The position numbers and the translations under genes are program-made. Shown one piece after another: positions 26,768 through 35,218 of a stretch of 64,000 nucleotides of DNA; the stretch's first letter is position 1; every line of letters starts with the position of its first letter. A model generated the notes under the pieces. That model worked only from the letters and a program-made list of their open reading frames with translations. It ran no database searches and was not told where the DNA came from. Origin of the DNA: Oscillospiraceae bacterium (GTDB lineage: Bacteria > Bacillota > Clostridia > Oscillospirales > Oscillospiraceae); assembly GCA_015068035.1 (NCBI GenBank), contig SVLI01000004.1, positions 102,479 through 166,478 of the forward strand, given 5' to 3'.

Positions 26768-27930
26768 ACGACATTCTCCTGCTTAAGCAGGGTGAACTGA
26801 TTTTGAAAGGACAAAACCGCCGTATTTTTGAGCAGCGGCTTGTTGCCAATATTAAACGCAGACTCGCCACCATCGGCGAATTCCGCGTTTATGCCATGCA
26901 GTCAACGGTTTACGTTGAGCCGCGCGGAGACGCGGACATGGATGCCGCCTTTGAGGCCATGCAAAAGGTCTTTGGCGTCGTCGCCGTTTCCCGGGCCCGG
27001 GGCTGCGAAAAGGATAAAGACGCCATCGTCCGCACCGCCATTGAATATCTGGACGAGGCAATGCGCAATGCGGAAAGTTTCAAGGTCGAGAGCAAGCGCG
27101 CGGACAAGAGCTTTCCTATGACGAGCATTCAGCTCAGCCAATATGTCGGCGGTGAACTGGCTGACGCTTTCCCGGGCACGCGCGTGGATGTCCGTGACCC
27201 GGAGCTGACCGTACACGTGGAAATCCGTGACCACGCGGCTTATGTACATGCGCCTCCGGCGCCCGGAGCCGGTGGAATGCCGGTCGGCTGCAACGGCAGC
27301 GCCGTCACGCTGCTCTCCGGCGGCATCGACTCCCCTGTCTCCAGCTATATGATCGCCAAGCGCGGCATTCATCTCATCCCCGTGCACTTCTTCTCCTTCC
27401 CCTACACTTCCATGCAGGCCAAGGAGAAGGTGCTCTCCCTTGCGCGCATCCTCACCTCCTGGTGCGGACGCATGACGGTGGAAGTCGTGCCCTTCACGCA
27501 TATTCAGGAGGAGATTCGGAAAAACTGTCCTGAAGAATACTTCACAATCATCATGCGGCGCTTCATGATGCGGATTGCGGAAAAAATTGCGTACTATAAC
27601 GGCTGCGGCGCGCTGGTAACCGGCGAAAACCTCGGCCAGGTCGCCAGTCAGACCATGGAAGCCATGATGGTGACAGAGTCCGTCTGCACGCTGCCGGTGC
27701 TGCGTCCCTGCATCGGGCTGGACAAGGATGAAATCGTCCGCGCCGCGCGGAAGATCGGCACCTTTGAAACCTCCATCCTCCCCTATGAGGATTGCTGCAC
27801 CGTGTTCACGCCACGCCATCCCCGCACCCGGCCGAAGCTTGCAGACGTCGTGGCCGCCGAGGCTGCGCTGGATGTGGACGCCCTTGTGGAGGAGGCCTTC
27901 AACGGCATTGAAAGGGTGAGACTTCCATGA
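26764..27930 (+). CDS. thiI: tRNA 4-thiouridine synthase ThiI (no rhodanese domain)
   Basis: The gene encodes 388 residues. The ferredoxin-like/THUMP domain occupies about 1-165, then the PP-loop ATP pyrophosphatase domain starts with LLSGGIDSPVSSYMI. The family motif GENLGQVASQT follows. The protein ends soon after CCTVFTPRHPRTRP, so the C-terminal rhodanese domain of the E. coli enzyme is absent, as is usual in Firmicutes, where a NifZ/IscS-type cysteine desulfurase supplies sulfur. It starts inside the comM stop (ATGA) and overlaps cinA in the same way. Confidence 0.95.
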   Translation: MNDILLLKQGELILKGQNRRIFEQRLVANIKRRLATIGEFRVYAMQSTVYVEPRGDADMDAAFEAMQKVFGVVAVSRARGCEKDKDAIVRTAIEYLDEAMRNAESFKVESKRADKSFPMTSIQLSQYVGGELADAFPGTRVDVRDPELTVHVEIRDHAAYVHAPPAPGAGGMPVGCNGSAVTLLSGGIDSPVSSYMIAKRGIHLIPVHFFSFPYTSMQAKEKVLSLARILTSWCGRMTVEVVPFTHIQEEIRKNCPEEYFTIIMRRFMMRIAEKIAYYNGCGALVTGENLGQVASQTMEAMMVTESVCTLPVLRPCIGLDKDEIVRAARKIGTFETSILPYEDCCTVFTPRHPRTRPKLADVVAAEAALDVDALVEEAFNGIERVRLP

Positions 27931-29177
27931 TCGCGGAGATCCTTTCCGTGGGGACTGAGCTTCTGCTCGGAAACACGGTGAACACCGACGCGCGGGACAT
28001 CTCGGAATATCTCTCTGCGCTCGGTATCGATGTTGGCTGGCACACGGTTGTCGGGGACAATCCCGGCCGCCTTACAGACGCTGTAAATATCGCGAAATCC
28101 CGCGCGGATCTCATCATCACAACCGGTGGACTCGGCCCGACCTGCGACGATCTGACCAAGCAGGTACTTGCCGCCGCGTTTGGCATCGAGCTGTATTTTG
28201 ACGAGACGGAGGCCGAGCGCATCCGAGGCTATTTCTCCCGTCGGATCGGCAGACCGATGACAGAGAACAATCTGCAGCAGGCCTGGCTGCCCGTCGGCTG
28301 CACGGTTTTTTCCAATCTTTGGGGCACCGCGCCCGGCTGCACCTTTGAAAAGGACGGTGTGCGCGTCATCATGCTCCCCGGCCCGCCGCGCGAGTGCCGC
28401 GCCATGTTTGAGAACTGCGCCATGCCCTATCTGCGCACACTTGGGGAGGGCGAGATTGTCTCCCACAATCTGCGCATTTTCGGCAGAGGCGAGAGCGAGG
28501 TGGAATTCCCGCTGCGCGAGCGGATGAACGCCATGCGCAATCCGACGCTTGCCCCCTACGCCAAGGAGGGTGAGATGTTCCTGCGCGTTACGGCGAAAGC
28601 GGCAACCCGGGAAGAAGCAGAGCGGATGATGGAGCCTGTGATCGCAGAGCTGCGTGAGAGTTTGGGCGCTGTTGTCTACGGTGTGGATGCCACGTCGTTG
28701 GAAGCTGTTGTCTCCGACCTGCTGCGAGAAAAGGGCTTGACTCTGGCCGCAGCGGAAAGCTGCACGGGCGGTCTGCTCAGCAAGCGCATGACGGATTTGC
28801 CGGGCGCGAGTGAGGTCTTCCGCGGCGGCGCCGTGGTTTATGCAACGGACAGCAAGACTTCCCTGCTTGGCGTTCCTGCTGCACTCATTGAAGAAAAGGG
28901 CGTCGTCAGCCGCGAAGTCGCGCTTTCACTGGCGGAGAACGTCAGGGCCGTTTTTTCCGCAGACTTCGGTGTCGGCATCACGGGCCTTGCAGGCCCGGAC
29001 GGCGACGGCGTACATCCGGTCGGCACGGTGTTCGTGGCGCTCGCGGCTGCGGATGATAGCTTTGTGCGGGAAATTCACGGCGGACGGGATCGTGATCGCA
29101 TCCGCACCATGGCAGCAAGCCACGCGCTGGATATGCTCCGTCGTTATATGACCGGGCTTCCGGTCGAAAAAATATGA
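27927..29177 (+). CDS. cinA: CinA family protein (competence/damage-inducible, NMN amidase)
   Basis: The gene encodes 416 residues in two domains. The N-terminal MoaB/MoeA-like domain (SVGTELLLGNTVNTDARDIS, TTGGLGPTCDD, MLPGPPRECRAMF) binds nucleotide pyrophosphates; the C-terminal CinA domain (AAAESCTGGLLSKRMTD, GVGITGLAGPDGDG, PVGTVFVAL) is the NMN deamidase. It would recycle NMN and hydrolyse ADP-ribose. The start overlaps the thiI stop (ATGA) and a terminator follows within ten bases, so it ends the operon. Confidence 0.95.
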   Translation: MIAEILSVGTELLLGNTVNTDARDISEYLSALGIDVGWHTVVGDNPGRLTDAVNIAKSRADLIITTGGLGPTCDDLTKQVLAAAFGIELYFDETEAERIRGYFSRRIGRPMTENNLQQAWLPVGCTVFSNLWGTAPGCTFEKDGVRVIMLPGPPRECRAMFENCAMPYLRTLGEGEIVSHNLRIFGRGESEVEFPLRERMNAMRNPTLAPYAKEGEMFLRVTAKAATREEAERMMEPVIAELRESLGAVVYGVDATSLEAVVSDLLREKGLTLAAAESCTGGLLSKRMTDLPGASEVFRGGAVVYATDSKTSLLGVPAALIEEKGVVSREVALSLAENVRAVFSADFGVGITGLAGPDGDGVHPVGTVFVALAAADDSFVREIHGGRDRDRIRTMAASHALDMLRRYMTGLPVEKI

Positions 29178-29184
29178 GAAACGA

Positions 29185-29221
29185 AGTGGGCAAGCCGCGT
29201 CTTCGGCTCGCCCACTTTTTG
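29185..29221 (+). terminator. Terminator of the comM-thiI-cinA operon
   Basis: Stem AGTGGGC/GCCCACT (29185-29191 with 29210-29216), extended inside by AGCC/GGCT, then TTTTTG. Confidence 0.85.
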
Positions 29222-29266
29222 TGAAAATCTTTTGAAAATATTATTTGGAAATTGTTGAATTTGGTC

Positions 29267-29295
29267 TTGACATTTTGAACGTTATTTGCTATTAT
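29267..29295 (+). promoter_or_regulatory. Promoter of tRNA-Ala
   Basis: TTGACA (29267-29272), 17-base spacer, TATTAT (29290-29295). The mature tRNA begins 22 bases after the -10. Confidence 0.82.
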
Positions 29296-29316
29296 AACTC
29301 TCGCAGTTCGCAATAT

Positions 29317-29392
<76 letters not shown>

Positions 29393-29394
29393 AA

Positions 29395-29430
29395 AATACC
29401 GGAAAACACCAAGTTTTCCGGTATTTTTTC
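29395..29430 (+). terminator. Terminator of tRNA-Ala
   Basis: A 13-bp stem (29395-29407 with 29413-29425) followed by TTTTTC, starting three bases after the tRNA CCA. Confidence 0.88.
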
Positions 29431-29534
29431 TTGCTTTGTCGGCAACCAAAAGCGCCGCGATAATGGTCATACTCGAGTTCTGATCTGAATTACAATAGAC
29501 CATTTGAAAGTTGATTCCTTCTGATGCGGAATGT

Positions 29535-29563
29535 TTGACTCGCAGAGTAGGAGATGCTATACT
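29535..29563 (+). promoter_or_regulatory. Promoter of the small HTH-like protein gene
   Basis: TTGACT (29535-29540), 17-base spacer, TGC then TATACT (29558-29563). It leaves a leader of about 118 bases before the start at 29688. The leader holds an open frame ending at TAA near 29673 without a credible start; I do not call it a gene. Confidence 0.75.
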
Positions 29564-29687
29564 AATAATTAATATTTATACAGATAACGGCAGCATTGTG
29601 GAAGTGTTCACATGTCTCAGGTTTGGCATCAAGAAGATCATTGACCAAATTAACGCCAACGCGATTGCAGCATAAGGAGGAGGAAAT

Positions 29688-30041
29688 ATGGACATTGTCA
29701 AAGCAAGCAAAATTGTCCGAATCTTGGCTGACGGTATAGACCCCACAACCGGAGAAGTTCTACCTGATGAAAGTGTTTACAATTCTCCTGATGTAATCCG
29801 CGCGTTGTTTGTATTGTTGGAAGCGGCTGCTAAGGTGCAATCCCCAACTCGCAACGCTGGAAAACCTTGGAATGAAATCGAGGATGATAAGCTGCGCGAT
29901 GAATTTGCCGCAAAAATAAAGATTTCGGATATCGCCAAAGAACACGGTAGAACCTACGGTGCAATCGAAAGCAGATTAGACCGTTTAGGATTAAAGAAAA
30001 AATCCTTTTGGTTTTTCTCCCGTTTCAAAAATTCCAAATAA
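29688..30041 (+). CDS. Conserved hypothetical protein with C-terminal Myb/SANT-like helix-turn-helix
   Basis: The gene encodes 117 residues, ATG 29688 behind AAGGAGGAGG. The N-terminal half (ILADGIDPTTGEVLPDESVY, then a helical SPDVIRALFVLLEAA) is a recurring but unnamed module. The C-terminal half reads KPWNEIEDDKLRDEF then ISDIAKEHGRTYGAIESRLDRLGL, the pattern of small Trp-containing helical DNA-binding motifs found alone or at the end of helicases. No enzyme motif is present. The gene is AT-richer than its neighbours, sits just after a tRNA and has its own promoter and terminator, which fits a cargo gene or an old transfer. Function unknown. Confidence 0.75.
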   Translation: MDIVKASKIVRILADGIDPTTGEVLPDESVYNSPDVIRALFVLLEAAAKVQSPTRNAGKPWNEIEDDKLRDEFAAKIKISDIAKEHGRTYGAIESRLDRLGLKKKSFWFFSRFKNSK

Positions 30042-30049
30042 TCGGCAAG

Positions 30050-30086
30050 AATGCAGAGCCTTCATTGGCTCTGCATTTTAGTTTTC
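30050..30086 (+). terminator. Terminator of the HTH-like gene
   Basis: An 11-bp stem (30050-30060 with 30067-30077), loop TTCATT, then TTTAGTTTT. Confidence 0.85.
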
Positions 30087-30281
30087 ATATGCAAGATACT
30101 TTTTGAGGCAGATGCCCTTCCCCTCCCCCCGATTCTTTGAAACTTGGGGAGAAACGAAGAGAACGCAGGGCCACTTCGTCGGAAAATGCCCCACAACGTG
30201 GACAAGTGAGGTCACCGCAGACGGCCTTGATCTTTGTGCATCTTAATTGCGGTGTTTATCTCTCTTTCACCAAGGAGCTTC
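30087..30281. other. Non-coding stretch, nothing recognised
   Basis: Between the terminator and the next promoter I see no gene with a ribosome site, no RNA fold I can name and no repeat. Composition is mixed, with a C-rich tract near 30119-30130. Confidence 0.5.
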
Positions 30282-30311
30282 TTGACTGAACAAGCCCCAA
30301 AGTGATAGAAT
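30282..30311 (+). promoter_or_regulatory. Probable promoter of the Old Yellow Enzyme-type gene
   Basis: TTGACT (30282-30287), 18-base spacer, TAGAAT (30306-30311), 38 bases before the start codon. Confidence 0.6.
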
Positions 30312-30348
30312 CTTTATATAAAAACACATCCGAAAGGAGCCTTGCCTC

Positions 30349-32328
30349 ATGTGCAAATTTCCCCATCTTTTCCAGCCTCTGAAAATCAATAACAAATACA
30401 CCTATAAAAACCGCATAGAAAGCGCCCCCATGGCCTTCGGATTCATAGCTCTCGACCCCGAAGCTGCGGACAAGTCTTTCCGCAAGCTGGAGAGCATCGC
30501 CCGCGGCGGAGACGCCTGCGTGGCAGTTGGCGAGATCGACGTAAACTTCCGCGACGCCGTGCGTATTCCCCTGCCGCCCGTGGACTTCAACGAGACTGAG
30601 GGCTATGCTGTGGACAGAGTTGGCGAGTACGCCCGCCGCATCCATAAGCACGGCGCCATCGCCATCTGCGAGCTGGCGCATCCCGGTGCCGAGAAGATGC
30701 CCTTCGGCCCCGATGAGGAGGCCATCGGCCCCAATGACGAGGTTCGTCCCAACGGCGTCCATGTCCGCGCGATGGACGAGGAGGACATGAAGCGCATCGC
30801 CAATGACTTTGTCGTTGCCAGCAAGTTCCTTCAGGCCGCGGGCTATGACGGAACCATCATCCACGGCGGTCACGGCTTCCTTTTCACCCAGTTTTTGAGC
30901 CCCACCTACAACAAACGCACCGACGCTTATGGCGGCAGTCTTGAAAACCGCGCCCGCTTCCCCATCATGATTTTGAAAGCCATCCGTGATGCCATGGGCC
31001 CCGACTTCATCATCGAGCTGCGCATCACCGGCGACGACGGCTACGAAGGCGGCGTCACGCCCGAGGAGACCGGTATGTTCTGCCATATGCTTGAGGGCAT
31101 TGTGGACTGTGTTCAGGTATCTGCCGGCATCTATTATGACGCGATCGCCACACATCAGTTCTCCTCCATGTTTGTGCCGCACGGCTGCAACCGCACCGCT
31201 TCCAGGATCATCAAGCAGTATACTTCCCTGCCCGTCGGCGTTGTCGGCGGCATCAACGATCCCGCTCAGATGGAAGAGATCATCGCCAACGGCGAGGCGG
31301 ACTACATCGTTCTGGGCCGCCAGAGTCTGGCAGATCCCGACCTTGCCAACAAGGCGCTCAACGGGCAGGAGGATTCTATCCGCCGCTGCCTGCGCTGCTT
31401 CAAGTGCTTCCCCGGTTCCCCCGAAGAGGGCTACACCGACCTGCCCTTTACGAGCGTTGAGCTTGCCAAGGTGGTTGGCGCCTGCACCATCAACCCCCTT
31501 GCGAACCTGCCCTTTGATCCCTACGAGCTGCCCGCTGCCAAGGAGAGCAAGCGTGTGCTCATCATCGGCGGTGGCCCCGCAGGTATGGAAGCTGCCATTC
31601 GCGCCGCGGATCGCGGACACAAGGTCACGCTCTGCGAAAAGGACGGCTTCCTGGGCGGTATGCTCTTCTTCACCGACACGGACACCGACAAGCCCGACCT
31701 GATGAACTTCAAGAACCTGCTGATTAACGAGGTCAGCAAGCGCGATATTGAAGTGAAGCTCAACACCGAGGTGGACGCGGAGTTTATCAAGGCCATGGCG
31801 CCCGAACATATCATCATCGCGACCGGTGCCCTCCCCGCAACGCCCCCCATCCCCGGCATCGAGAAGGCGCATCAGTCCCTCGAGGCCTACAGAGGCAATG
31901 TCCAGCCCGGCAAGCGCATCATCATGGTGGGCGGCGGCCTTATCGGTGCGGAACAGGGGTTGTTCCTCGCCAAGAGCGGACACGAGGTCACGGTTGTGGA
32001 GCTTCTGCACCGTGTGGCCAACGAAGCTTACGGTATGTATCGCGAGGCCCTCGTCCGCGAGATCGCCAAGGAAAACATGACGCTGCTTGAAAACACCCGC
32101 TGCCTTGAGATTGGAGAAAACTTTGTGCGCGTTGCGCTGCCTTCCGGCGAGGAAAAGACGCTGGAGGCCGATACCGTGCTCTATGCTCTGGGCATGAAGA
32201 GCAGAAGCGTGGAGGCGCTCAAGGCTGCAGCGGGAGATATTCCCGTGGACGTCATCGGTGATGCCATCTCCCCGAGCAAGGTGGATCAGGCCACCAGAAG
32301 CGCCTATCTCGCCGCGATTGAGATCTGA
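30349..32328 (+). CDS. NADH:flavin oxidoreductase / 2,4-dienoyl-CoA reductase-like Fe-S flavoprotein
   Basis: A 659-residue protein, ATG 30349 behind AAAGGAGCC. Residues 1-335 are an Old Yellow Enzyme TIM barrel with the catalytic region GYDGTIIHGGHGFLFTQFLS and the barrel end VGVVGGINDP. A 4Fe-4S region follows, then two dinucleotide folds (VLIIGGGPAGMEAA near 404, IIMVGGGLIGAEQG near 523). The layout is that of dienoyl-CoA reductase, trimethylamine dehydrogenase and bile-acid enzymes BaiCD/BaiH. The Fe-S cysteines are odd: C347-x2-C350-x2-C353, with the next candidate at C379, whereas the usual spacing is x2, x3, x11. Substrate is unknown; enoate, bile-acid or aromatic reductases are all possible. 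Confidence 0.85.
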   Translation: MCKFPHLFQPLKINNKYTYKNRIESAPMAFGFIALDPEAADKSFRKLESIARGGDACVAVGEIDVNFRDAVRIPLPPVDFNETEGYAVDRVGEYARRIHKHGAIAICELAHPGAEKMPFGPDEEAIGPNDEVRPNGVHVRAMDEEDMKRIANDFVVASKFLQAAGYDGTIIHGGHGFLFTQFLSPTYNKRTDAYGGSLENRARFPIMILKAIRDAMGPDFIIELRITGDDGYEGGVTPEETGMFCHMLEGIVDCVQVSAGIYYDAIATHQFSSMFVPHGCNRTASRIIKQYTSLPVGVVGGINDPAQMEEIIANGEADYIVLGRQSLADPDLANKALNGQEDSIRRCLRCFKCFPGSPEEGYTDLPFTSVELAKVVGACTINPLANLPFDPYELPAAKESKRVLIIGGGPAGMEAAIRAADRGHKVTLCEKDGFLGGMLFFTDTDTDKPDLMNFKNLLINEVSKRDIEVKLNTEVDAEFIKAMAPEHIIIATGALPATPPIPGIEKAHQSLEAYRGNVQPGKRIIMVGGGLIGAEQGLFLAKSGHEVTVVELLHRVANEAYGMYREALVREIAKENMTLLENTRCLEIGENFVRVALPSGEEKTLEADTVLYALGMKSRSVEALKAAAGDIPVDVIGDAISPSKVDQATRSAYLAAIEI

Positions 32329-32498
32329 CGCGGGAACGAGAAGGCGCGAAACGAGCTGAAGGCCCCCGGTTTTTGCACCGGACGCACGCCCATCGATACC
32401 GGGATTGCGATGCGGGAGGCCTTCCGCTGCACGCATACGGCCCGCCCGTAAACAACGAGATCATAACGCACCTCCGCAGGATGATTGTGGGATAGGAA

Positions 32499-32538
32499 CA
32501 CACCGGCAGAGCATATACTCTGCCGGTGTGTTTTGTTT
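32499..32538 (+). terminator. Terminator after the Old Yellow Enzyme-type gene
   Basis: A perfect 13-bp stem (32499-32511 with 32518-32530), loop CATATA, then TTTTGTTTGG. It is 170 bases after the stop; the bases between hold no gene I can support. Confidence 0.85.
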
Positions 32539-32636
32539 GGTTTGTGTGATGATCGAATCTGCCATGCATCTCGCCGTGCATATTCAAATATTGAGTCCTT
32601 CCCCGGCCAAGAGAAAGCCACAGATTTCTATTGCTA

Positions 32637-32665
32637 TTGAAATTTCAAAGCATCTGTGGTAAAAT
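32637..32665 (+). promoter_or_regulatory. Promoter of the structured leader RNA
   Basis: TTGAAA (32637-32642), 17-base spacer, TAAAAT (32660-32665). The predicted start, near 32671, coincides with the first bases of the long hairpin element. The promoter lies inside an inverted repeat CCACAGAT (32628-32635) / ATCTGTGG (32652-32659). Confidence 0.75.
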
Positions 32666-32669
32666 ATTT

Positions 32670-32836
32670 TTGCCACACAAATCAGCAATGGGAAACCACA
32701 GGGAATGTGTTTTTTGCCTTGGCAAAAACGTATTCTCCGCTTTGCGTTCCCTATGGGTTCCAGAGAATTTGTGTGGCAACAAATGGAGCTATGCGTTTTT
32801 CGGTGTGTGGTTCCATTTGGGGCTGCACACTTTTTT
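32670..32836 (+). ncRNA. Structured leader RNA or stand-alone RNA of unknown family, ending in a terminator
   Basis: A rod-like fold is readable from the sequence. A perfect 13-bp closing stem pairs 32670-32682 with 32767-32779. Inside it, 32689-32707 pairs with 32745-32762 with a bulge and a mismatch. An apical hairpin TTTTTGC/GCAAAAA sits at 32711-32728. Next, AAATGGA (32781-32787) can pair with TCCATTT (32812-32818), which overlaps the terminator stem, so the two folds exclude each other as in attenuators. A promoter starts exactly at the rod. It may be a riboswitch-like leader of the capsule gene at 33178, a 6S-like RNA or a mobile hairpin. I do not recognise a family. Confidence 0.55.
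32803..32836 (+). terminator. Terminator hairpin of the structured RNA
   Basis: A 12-bp stem (32803-32814 with 32819-32830) including four G-T pairs, loop ATTT, then six T (32831-32836). Confidence 0.8.
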
Positions 32837-32941
32837 ATTTTCAACAAAGAGGCGGGTGCGCCCCGTCAATTGTCGAAGTTGCTAATGCTCCCAACAGCAA
32901 GCGACCAAAATGTGAGCCCACGAAAAATATATAAAACAGGC

Positions 32942-32970
32942 TTGAAAGAAGATACAAAAAGGAGTATAAA
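32942..32970 (+). promoter_or_regulatory. Second promoter upstream of the CapD-type gene
   Basis: TTGAAA (32942-32947), 17-base spacer, TATAAA (32965-32970). It would give the capD-type gene its own transcript with a leader of about 200 bases, independent of the structured RNA. Confidence 0.55.
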
Positions 32971-33065
32971 TGGATGTAAATATAGATATAAAATTAAGGT
33001 ATAAGCATACGTCGTTTTTGAGCTTAAATGTGCTGGGCATGACATCTTCGGTAACGGAAAATTAA
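32970..33065 (+). CDS. Possible 31-residue leader peptide
   Basis: ATG 32970 follows AAAAAGGAG with good spacing and the frame runs 31 codons to TAA (MDVNIDIKLRYKHTSFLSLN at the start). No family is recognised. The ribosome site overlaps the -10 of the promoter at 32942-32970, so translation would need the upstream transcript. This may be chance. Confidence 0.25.
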   Translation: MDVNIDIKLRYKHTSFLSLNVLGMTSSVTEN

Positions 33066-33177
33066 AAACAGCACACTCTCCGCCGAACAGGGTCATTGTA
33101 TCCGACAGCAAAACTTAAAGCATGACTTTATCGCCACGGAACGATGGACAAATAACTAAAGATCAGGACCTGAAAAT

Positions 33178-35049
33178 ATGCAAACAGCAAAGAGAGAAAA
33201 AGCATTTAGAATTGCAATATTTGTTGTGCTGGATATACTGGCCAACATCGGCTCATATTATCTTGCGTTATGGCTTCGCTTTGATTTTCAACTCAAAGCG
33301 ATCCCCGACACGTATTTGAAAGACGCCCTCCCCTATGTTCTGGTGTGGAGCGCATTTGCTATTGCAGTGTATGCGCTGTTCAGACTATATAACAGCATCT
33401 GGGTTTATGCCAGCGTGGATGAGTTTTTCCGCGTTTTGGCCGCCAATGTTGTATTGGGTGTAATCGGTCTTGCGTATATTCTGCTCGTGGAAAGGATCAT
33501 CCCTTTATCCGTTCAGGCTATGAGCAGAATATTTGCATTCTTCTGTGTTATGATCATCCGTTTTTCATATCGTCTTTTACGATATGTGCGCAATCGTCTG
33601 GGAGATCATGACCGCGGGCACAAAAACAACATCATGCTCATAGGAGCGGGCGAAGCCGGACGCGTTCTGATCACCGAGCTTGAATCCCGCAGCTATTCCA
33701 ATGGCCGTGTGATCTGTGCCATTGATGACAACCCCGCCAAGCGCAACCGCAGGCTTCTCGGTGTGCCGATCGTGGGCAATCGGTATGACATTCCAAAGAT
33801 GGCCGAAAAATATAAAATTGAAACCATCGTATTCGCGATCCCATCCTGTTCTGCGGCAGATAAAAAGGCCATATTGCACATAAGCGCCACAACCGGCTGC
33901 AAGGTACAGATATTACCCAGCATCTACCAGCTGGTCAACAAGAGCATCAGCATCAGCGATCTGCGGGAAATTGAGCCGAAAGATCTGCTGGGGCGTGAGC
34001 AGATTCAGGTAAATTTGGATGAGATCTGCACCTATGTTTCCGGCAAGGTGGTTATGGTCACAGGTGGCGGCGGCTCGATCGGCAGCGAACTTTGCCGCCA
34101 GATCGCCGGGATGCAGCCAAAACAGCTGATCATTTTCGACATATATGAAAACACCACCTATGATGTGCAAATGGAGCTGCAGACAAAATTCCCGGAGCTT
34201 GATTTGGTTGTGCTGATCGGTTCCGTGCGCAACACAGCCAGACTGGATTATGTGCTCAGCACATATAAGCCTGAGCTTATTTTCCATGCCGCGGCACACA
34301 AGCATGTGCCTCTTATGGAAGACAGCCCCAATGAGGCGATCAAAAACAACGTTTTTGGCACATATAAAATGGCACAGGCCGCATCAAAGCACGGGGCAAA
34401 GCGTTTTGTGCTTATCTCCACCGACAAGGCGGTCAATCCCACAAACATTATGGGTGCATCCAAGCGCCTTTGCGAAATGATCGTGCAAATGATGGACCGC
34501 GAATCCAAAACCGAGTTTGTTGCAGTTCGTTTCGGCAATGTACTTGGCAGCAACGGCAGCGTAATCCCTCTGTTTAAGAAGCAGATCGCTTCCGGCGGCC
34601 CAGTCACGGTTACGCATCCGGAAATTACCCGTTTCTTTATGACCATCCCCGAAGCCGTCGGGCTTGTGCTTCAGGCCGGCTATTACGCAAAGGGCGGCGA
34701 AATATTTGTGCTCGACATGGGCGAGCCAGTCAAAATTGACACAATGGCCCGCAATCTTATTCGCCTGGCAGGTTATGAACCGGATGTGGACATTGAAATC
34801 AAATACATCGGCCTGCGCCCCGGCGAGAAGTTGTATGAAGAGCTGCTCATGGAAGAAGAGGGCCTTCAGGCAACGGAAAACAAGCTGATCCACATCGGCA
34901 AGCCCATCGAAATGGATGACAACCTTTTCAAAATGCAGCTTGCCCGTCTGAACGCGGCATACAAAACAGAGGCAACAAATATGAAAGAAATTGTTGCCGA
35001 GATCGTACCTACATATAAGCCGGATTTGACAAAATGTCAGGCAAAATAA
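33178..35049 (+). CDS. Membrane-bound nucleotide-sugar epimerase/dehydratase, CapD/FlaA1/EpsC family
   Basis: The gene encodes 623 residues. Four transmembrane helices fill about 10-130. A first Rossmann domain (MLIGAGEAGRVLI) precedes the dehydratase domain with NAD motif VTGGGGSIGSELCRQI, then FHAAAHKHVPLMEDSP and the active region ISTDKAVNPTNIMGASKR, where Met replaces the Tyr of ordinary SDR enzymes, as in PglF/CapD. These make UDP-4-keto-6-deoxy sugars at the membrane for capsule, exopolysaccharide or glycans. ATG 33178 has only a weak ribosome site. The gene is AT-richer than the window average. The LCP gene follows, which suggests a glycopolymer route, but no glycosyltransferases are adjacent. 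Confidence 0.9.
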   Translation: MQTAKREKAFRIAIFVVLDILANIGSYYLALWLRFDFQLKAIPDTYLKDALPYVLVWSAFAIAVYALFRLYNSIWVYASVDEFFRVLAANVVLGVIGLAYILLVERIIPLSVQAMSRIFAFFCVMIIRFSYRLLRYVRNRLGDHDRGHKNNIMLIGAGEAGRVLITELESRSYSNGRVICAIDDNPAKRNRRLLGVPIVGNRYDIPKMAEKYKIETIVFAIPSCSAADKKAILHISATTGCKVQILPSIYQLVNKSISISDLREIEPKDLLGREQIQVNLDEICTYVSGKVVMVTGGGGSIGSELCRQIAGMQPKQLIIFDIYENTTYDVQMELQTKFPELDLVVLIGSVRNTARLDYVLSTYKPELIFHAAAHKHVPLMEDSPNEAIKNNVFGTYKMAQAASKHGAKRFVLISTDKAVNPTNIMGASKRLCEMIVQMMDRESKTEFVAVRFGNVLGSNGSVIPLFKKQIASGGPVTVTHPEITRFFMTIPEAVGLVLQAGYYAKGGEIFVLDMGEPVKIDTMARNLIRLAGYEPDVDIEIKYIGLRPGEKLYEELLMEEEGLQATENKLIHIGKPIEMDDNLFKMQLARLNAAYKTEATNMKEIVAEIVPTYKPDLTKCQAK

Positions 35050-35218
35050 CGGCACAGAGCTGTTCACATTCACAGCAAAAGGCAGTTCGGCTTTGAAGGT
35101 AAACCCCGCAATAAACAACAAATTGTCTTGATCAGACATGCTTGATTTAATTCGTACGGCCTACGTTCTTGTACTAACGGAAGTAAGGTCCAGCAGTGCA
35201 GTTCAAGGAGGGAATATT

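Noticed and set aside
29508..29675. Short open frame between tRNA-Ala and the HTH-like gene
   Set aside because: It overlaps a consensus promoter, has no start with a ribosome site and no recognisable product.
32326..32449. In-frame extension after the UGA stop of the Old Yellow Enzyme-type gene (possible selenocysteine or read-through)
   Set aside because: The protein already ends at the normal family position, no SECIS-like hairpin follows at the right distance, and the extra 40 codons match no known C-terminal domain.
32584..33004. Several overlapping open frames of 80-100 codons on both strands around the structured RNA
   Set aside because: They run through hairpins and a terminator, have no ribosome sites and no family match; the RNA interpretation fits better.
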